Source of the DNA: an uncultured Prevotella sp.
GTDB taxonomy: Bacteria; Bacteroidota; Bacteroidia; Bacteroidales; Bacteroidaceae
Reading direction: 5' to 3'
DNA: 25,497 nucleotides
Assembly (NCBI GenBank): GCA_934281565.1
Contig: CAKQXI010000020.1
Coordinates: 1-25,497, forward strand
The notes below the pieces were generated by a model, which did not search any database, was not told the DNA's origin, and saw only the letters and a list, made by a program, of their open reading frames with translations. Each line of letters opens with the position of its first letter. The stretch's first letter is position 1. A program made the position numbers and the translations under genes. Positions 23,634 to 25,497 of this stretch are shown one piece after another.

Positions 23634-23720
23634 TCAGCGGGAGAATATATCTCTGCAGAATAAAATATTTGCATAATCTGCGAAATTTGCGAGACATAAA
23701 TATCCACGTAATTTGCGAGA
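23622..23720 (+). repeat. Cluster of ATCTGCG/ATTTGCGAGA dispersed repeats
   Basis: AATCTGCG occurs at 23622-23629 (inside the end of murQ) and 23675-23682. AATTTGCGAGA occurs at 23684-23694 and 23710-23720 (26-base spacing). The same words follow thrC at 14804-14836. Confidence 0.65.
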
Positions 23721-23734
23721 GATAAAGAAACAAG

Positions 23735-23833
23735 ATTTTGGTGTCAGACCGTATTTCGCCATAAAAAATTTTGGTGTCAGACCATATTTTCGCACAAAAC
23801 ATTTTGGTGTCAGACGGATTTTTTGTATATTTG
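23735..23833 (+). repeat. Three-copy 33-bp tandem repeat overlapping a promoter
   Basis: The 15-mer ATTTTGGTGTCAGAC occurs at 23735-23749, 23768-23782 and 23801-23815, exactly 33 bases apart; the bases between share TATTT-like and CGC-like words. In the third copy TTTG (23803-23806) is followed after 19 bases by TATATTTG (23826-23833), so it provides the -33 box of the ATPase gene promoter. Repeated sites at helical spacing (about three turns) suggest operator sites or duplicated promoter units. Confidence 0.8.
23803..23833 (+). promoter_or_regulatory. Promoter of the AAA/DUF4143 gene
   Basis: TTTG at 23803-23806, a 19-base spacer and TATATTTG at 23826-23833 fit the consensus. The leader before the ATG at 23852 is only about 12 nt. 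Confidence 0.78.
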
Positions 23834-23851
23834 CCACAAAATCAATCAATT

Positions 23852-25189
23852 ATGGAAAATAGGATATTTAAGCGTAAAATTTACGACAAATTAAAGGAAT
23901 GGAAAGATAACTCCAAGGGTAAGACCGCATTACTCTTGGAAGGAGCCAGGCGTATCGGAAAGTCAACTCTTGTTGAGCAATTTGCCCAGCAAGAATATCG
24001 CTCCTATATATTGATTGATTTCAATGAGACTTCAAGGGATGTAAAAGCCTTGTTTGATGACCTCATGGACATGGACTATATTTTCATGTATCTTCAGAAT
24101 GCCTATAAGACAGTTCTCTATGAACGTGAATCGGTTATCATCTTTGACGAAGTACAGCAATGTCCCAAGGCTCGCCAAGCCATCAAATACTTGGTGAAAG
24201 ATGGACGGTTTGACTATATGGAAACAGGATCACTTATCAGCATTCGACAGAATACCAAAGGTATCAGCATACCAAGTGAGGAGCATCGTATAGAAATGTT
24301 CCCAATGGATTATGAGGAATTTCTTTGGGCATTGGGTGATAAGATAACCATGCCATTATTGCATCAATGCTTGGAAAAGAGAAAGGCACTGGGAGAAGGT
24401 CTCAATCGACAAAAAATGCGTGACCTACGCCTCTATATGCTGGTAGGAGGAATGCCACAAGCCATCAATGCTTATCTTGAGACAAAAAATCTCCAACAAG
24501 TGGATTTGGTAAAACGGCAGATTATTCAGCTTTATGCCGATGATTTTCGCAAGATAGACCCTACTGGCAAATTGTCTAAGCTTTTGATGGCGATACCATC
24601 ACAGTTGAGTCGCAATCTGATTCGCTACCAACATACACCTGTTGTGGGGAAAATAAGTACTGAGAAAATAGATGAAATGATACTCTGCCTCGAAGATAGC
24701 AAAACGGTAAATATCGCTTATCATGCGGATGACCCAAATGTTGGTATGACGTTGACTGCGGATTTCGGCAAATATAAACTTTATGTTGGCGATACAGGAC
24801 TGTTTGTGACTTTAGCATTTTGGGATAAGGATTTCACAGAAAACATCATTTATCAGAAACTTCTTAACGACAAATTGTCCGCCAATTTGGGATATGTGTA
24901 TGAAAATTTGGTGGCACAGATGCTTCGGGCATCAGGCAACAAACTCTTTTATTATACTTTCCAAAAGGACGATAATCACTTTTATGAAGTAGATTTTCTG
25001 TTGTCAAGAGGTAACAAACTTTGTCCTATTGAGGTGAAATCATCGGGCTACAAAGCCCATGCTTCATTGGATGCTTTTTGTGGCAAATACTCGGATAGAA
25101 TAAACCAACCTTACCTTATCTACACCAAAGATTTGCAGAAAGATGAAAAAACTTTGCTTGTACCAGTATATATGACTTCATTATTATAA
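23852..25189 (+). CDS. AAA-type ATPase with DUF4143 domain
   Basis: The start at 23852 (445 aa, MENRIFKRKIYDKLKEW) follows the promoter; the frame open to 23771 runs through the tandem repeat and is not coding. Residues of about 27-215 form the AAA_14 ATPase: Walker A LLLEGARRIGKSTLVEQF (about 27-44), Walker B VIIFDEVQ (about 95-102) and the METGSLIS sensor region. The C-terminal DUF4143 part (about 220-430) ends in FYEVDFLLSRGNKLCPIEVKSS, with the spaced Asp and E-x-K of a PD-(D/E)XK nuclease-like fold. Such proteins are abundant in gut Bacteroidota, often as lone genes, and their role is unknown; ideas include defence or stress-linked DNA processing. It stands alone between a repeat-rich spacer and a terminator, which fits horizontal gain. 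Confidence 0.9.
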   Translation: MENRIFKRKIYDKLKEWKDNSKGKTALLLEGARRIGKSTLVEQFAQQEYRSYILIDFNETSRDVKALFDDLMDMDYIFMYLQNAYKTVLYERESVIIFDEVQQCPKARQAIKYLVKDGRFDYMETGSLISIRQNTKGISIPSEEHRIEMFPMDYEEFLWALGDKITMPLLHQCLEKRKALGEGLNRQKMRDLRLYMLVGGMPQAINAYLETKNLQQVDLVKRQIIQLYADDFRKIDPTGKLSKLLMAIPSQLSRNLIRYQHTPVVGKISTEKIDEMILCLEDSKTVNIAYHADDPNVGMTLTADFGKYKLYVGDTGLFVTLAFWDKDFTENIIYQKLLNDKLSANLGYVYENLVAQMLRASGNKLFYYTFQKDDNHFYEVDFLLSRGNKLCPIEVKSSGYKAHASLDAFCGKYSDRINQPYLIYTKDLQKDEKTLLVPVYMTSLL

Positions 25190-25223
25190 AAATCTCCCTT
25201 ATCTTATTAGACAAGGGAGATTT
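25190..25223. terminator. Terminator between the ATPase gene and the Rpn-like gene
   Basis: An 11-bp perfect stem (25190-25200 with 25213-25223) closes a 12-base loop between converging genes. The T run is better on the minus strand (reading into rc of 25185-25194) than on the plus strand. Confidence 0.75.
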
Positions 25224-25234
25224 ATGATAACACT

Positions 25235-25497
25235 TTAATCCAATTTCAAGATTTGTTCTTTCGTAAGACCAGAATAAAGAATGACCTTATCCAATGACAA
25301 GCCATCAGCCAACATCATTCGAGCGGAAGCTATCTTCTGCCTCGTGGCACCTTTCTCCATGCCTTTCTTCATTCCCTTCTCCATACCTTGTTTCATGCCT
25401 TTCTCCATTCCTTGCTTCATAGCAAACTCCCTTGTGGCATAAATGTCACGCATATTCTTGATGTCCTCGTCATATTTTTCCAAGTCTTCCTTGGAAA
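25235..25497 (-). CDS. Rpn / PD-(D/E)XK nuclease-family transposase-like protein, C-terminal part
   Basis: The frame is open to the right window edge (residues SKEDLEKYDEDIKNMRDIYA and on), so this is the 3' end of a longer gene; the TTG at 25483 is not a real start. The tail has tandem 8-residue units of GMKQGMEK type (about 25342-25422), a hydrophilic repeat common in Bacteroidota Rpn-like proteins, then QKIASARMMLADGLSLDKVI and YSGLTKEQILKL. That C-terminal pattern is typical of the Rpn family of recombination-promoting nucleases/putative transposases, whose nuclease domain would lie upstream, outside the window. Activity cannot be judged from this part. Confidence 0.75.
   Translation of the reverse strand, partial: SKEDLEKYDEDIKNMRDIYATREFAMKQGMEKGMKQGMEKGMKKGMEKGATRQKIASARMMLADGLSLDKVILYSGLTKEQILKLD

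Noticed and set aside
23735..23833. CRISPR array
   Set aside because: Only three copies of a 15-base core, spacers are themselves related, and no cas genes are present; it overlaps a promoter.
25342..25422. CRISPR-like or intergenic tandem repeat
   Set aside because: The repeats are in frame in a coding region and encode GMKQGMEK-type units typical of Rpn-like tails.
1..25497. tRNA or rRNA genes
   Set aside because: No cloverleaf or rRNA-like stretch was recognised by eye in any spacer; spacers are short and explained by promoters, terminators and repeats.

Overview
The window reads as ordinary chromosome of a Bacteroidota species, most likely a Prevotellaceae member close to Segatella (Prevotella) copri. 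Evidence seen in the sequence: repeated Bacteroidota-type promoters (TTTG, 19-20 bases, TAnnTTTG), little Shine-Dalgarno signal, moderate GC with AT-rich spacers, several Bacteroidota-type protein families (GHL10 with an N-terminal CBM9-like domain, DUF4421, DUF1460, AAA/DUF4143), a Rho protein with a very long N-terminal insertion, and short dispersed repeats placed just after stop codons. The genus call is inference from protein and repeat style, not a database result.

Layout: (1) 1-375 has no confident gene but holds a 48-bp perfect AT palindrome inside a 19-bp inverted repeat. (2) 376-5836: a secreted CBM9-like/GHL10 glycosidase-like protein on the minus strand diverges from a secreted alpha/beta-hydrolase and a SulP anion transporter, which end at a strong terminator. 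(3) 5911-6730: a minus-strand pair with its own promoter, a 53-aa charged protein overlapping a DUF6169-like protein. (4) 6790-9500: a minus-strand run from two small membrane proteins (83 and 36 aa) through a YfcE-like phosphodiesterase to a large FAD-dependent dehydrogenase. (5) 9603-14886: the threonine operon, bifunctional aspartokinase/homoserine dehydrogenase (thrA), a phosphoglycerate-mutase-like protein that is probably the homoserine kinase, and threonine synthase (thrC). (6) 14899-20587: a minus-strand run of an ABC-F ATPase, the GTPase EngB, a Gfo/Idh/MocA oxidoreductase, a DUF4421 beta-barrel-like protein and a DUF1460 amidase-like protein. (7) 20597-23633: rho with a leader hairpin, then murQ. 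(8) 23622-25497: repeats, an AAA/DUF4143 ATPase behind a three-copy 33-bp tandem repeat, and the 3' end of an Rpn/PD-(D/E)XK nuclease-type gene cut by the window edge.

How the genes work together: the threonine operon gives a full path from aspartate to threonine except for aspartate-semialdehyde dehydrogenase, provided the middle gene supplies the homoserine kinase step. MurQ and the DUF1460 protein both point to cell-wall turnover but lie in separate transcription units. Most of the window is housekeeping. I found no clear, large undescribed system. The best leads are the small overlapping gene pair at 6005-6662, the 33-bp repeats in front of the AAA/DUF4143 gene, the palindromic element at the left edge, the disordered insertion in Rho, and dispersed repeats that touch or form gene 3' ends.
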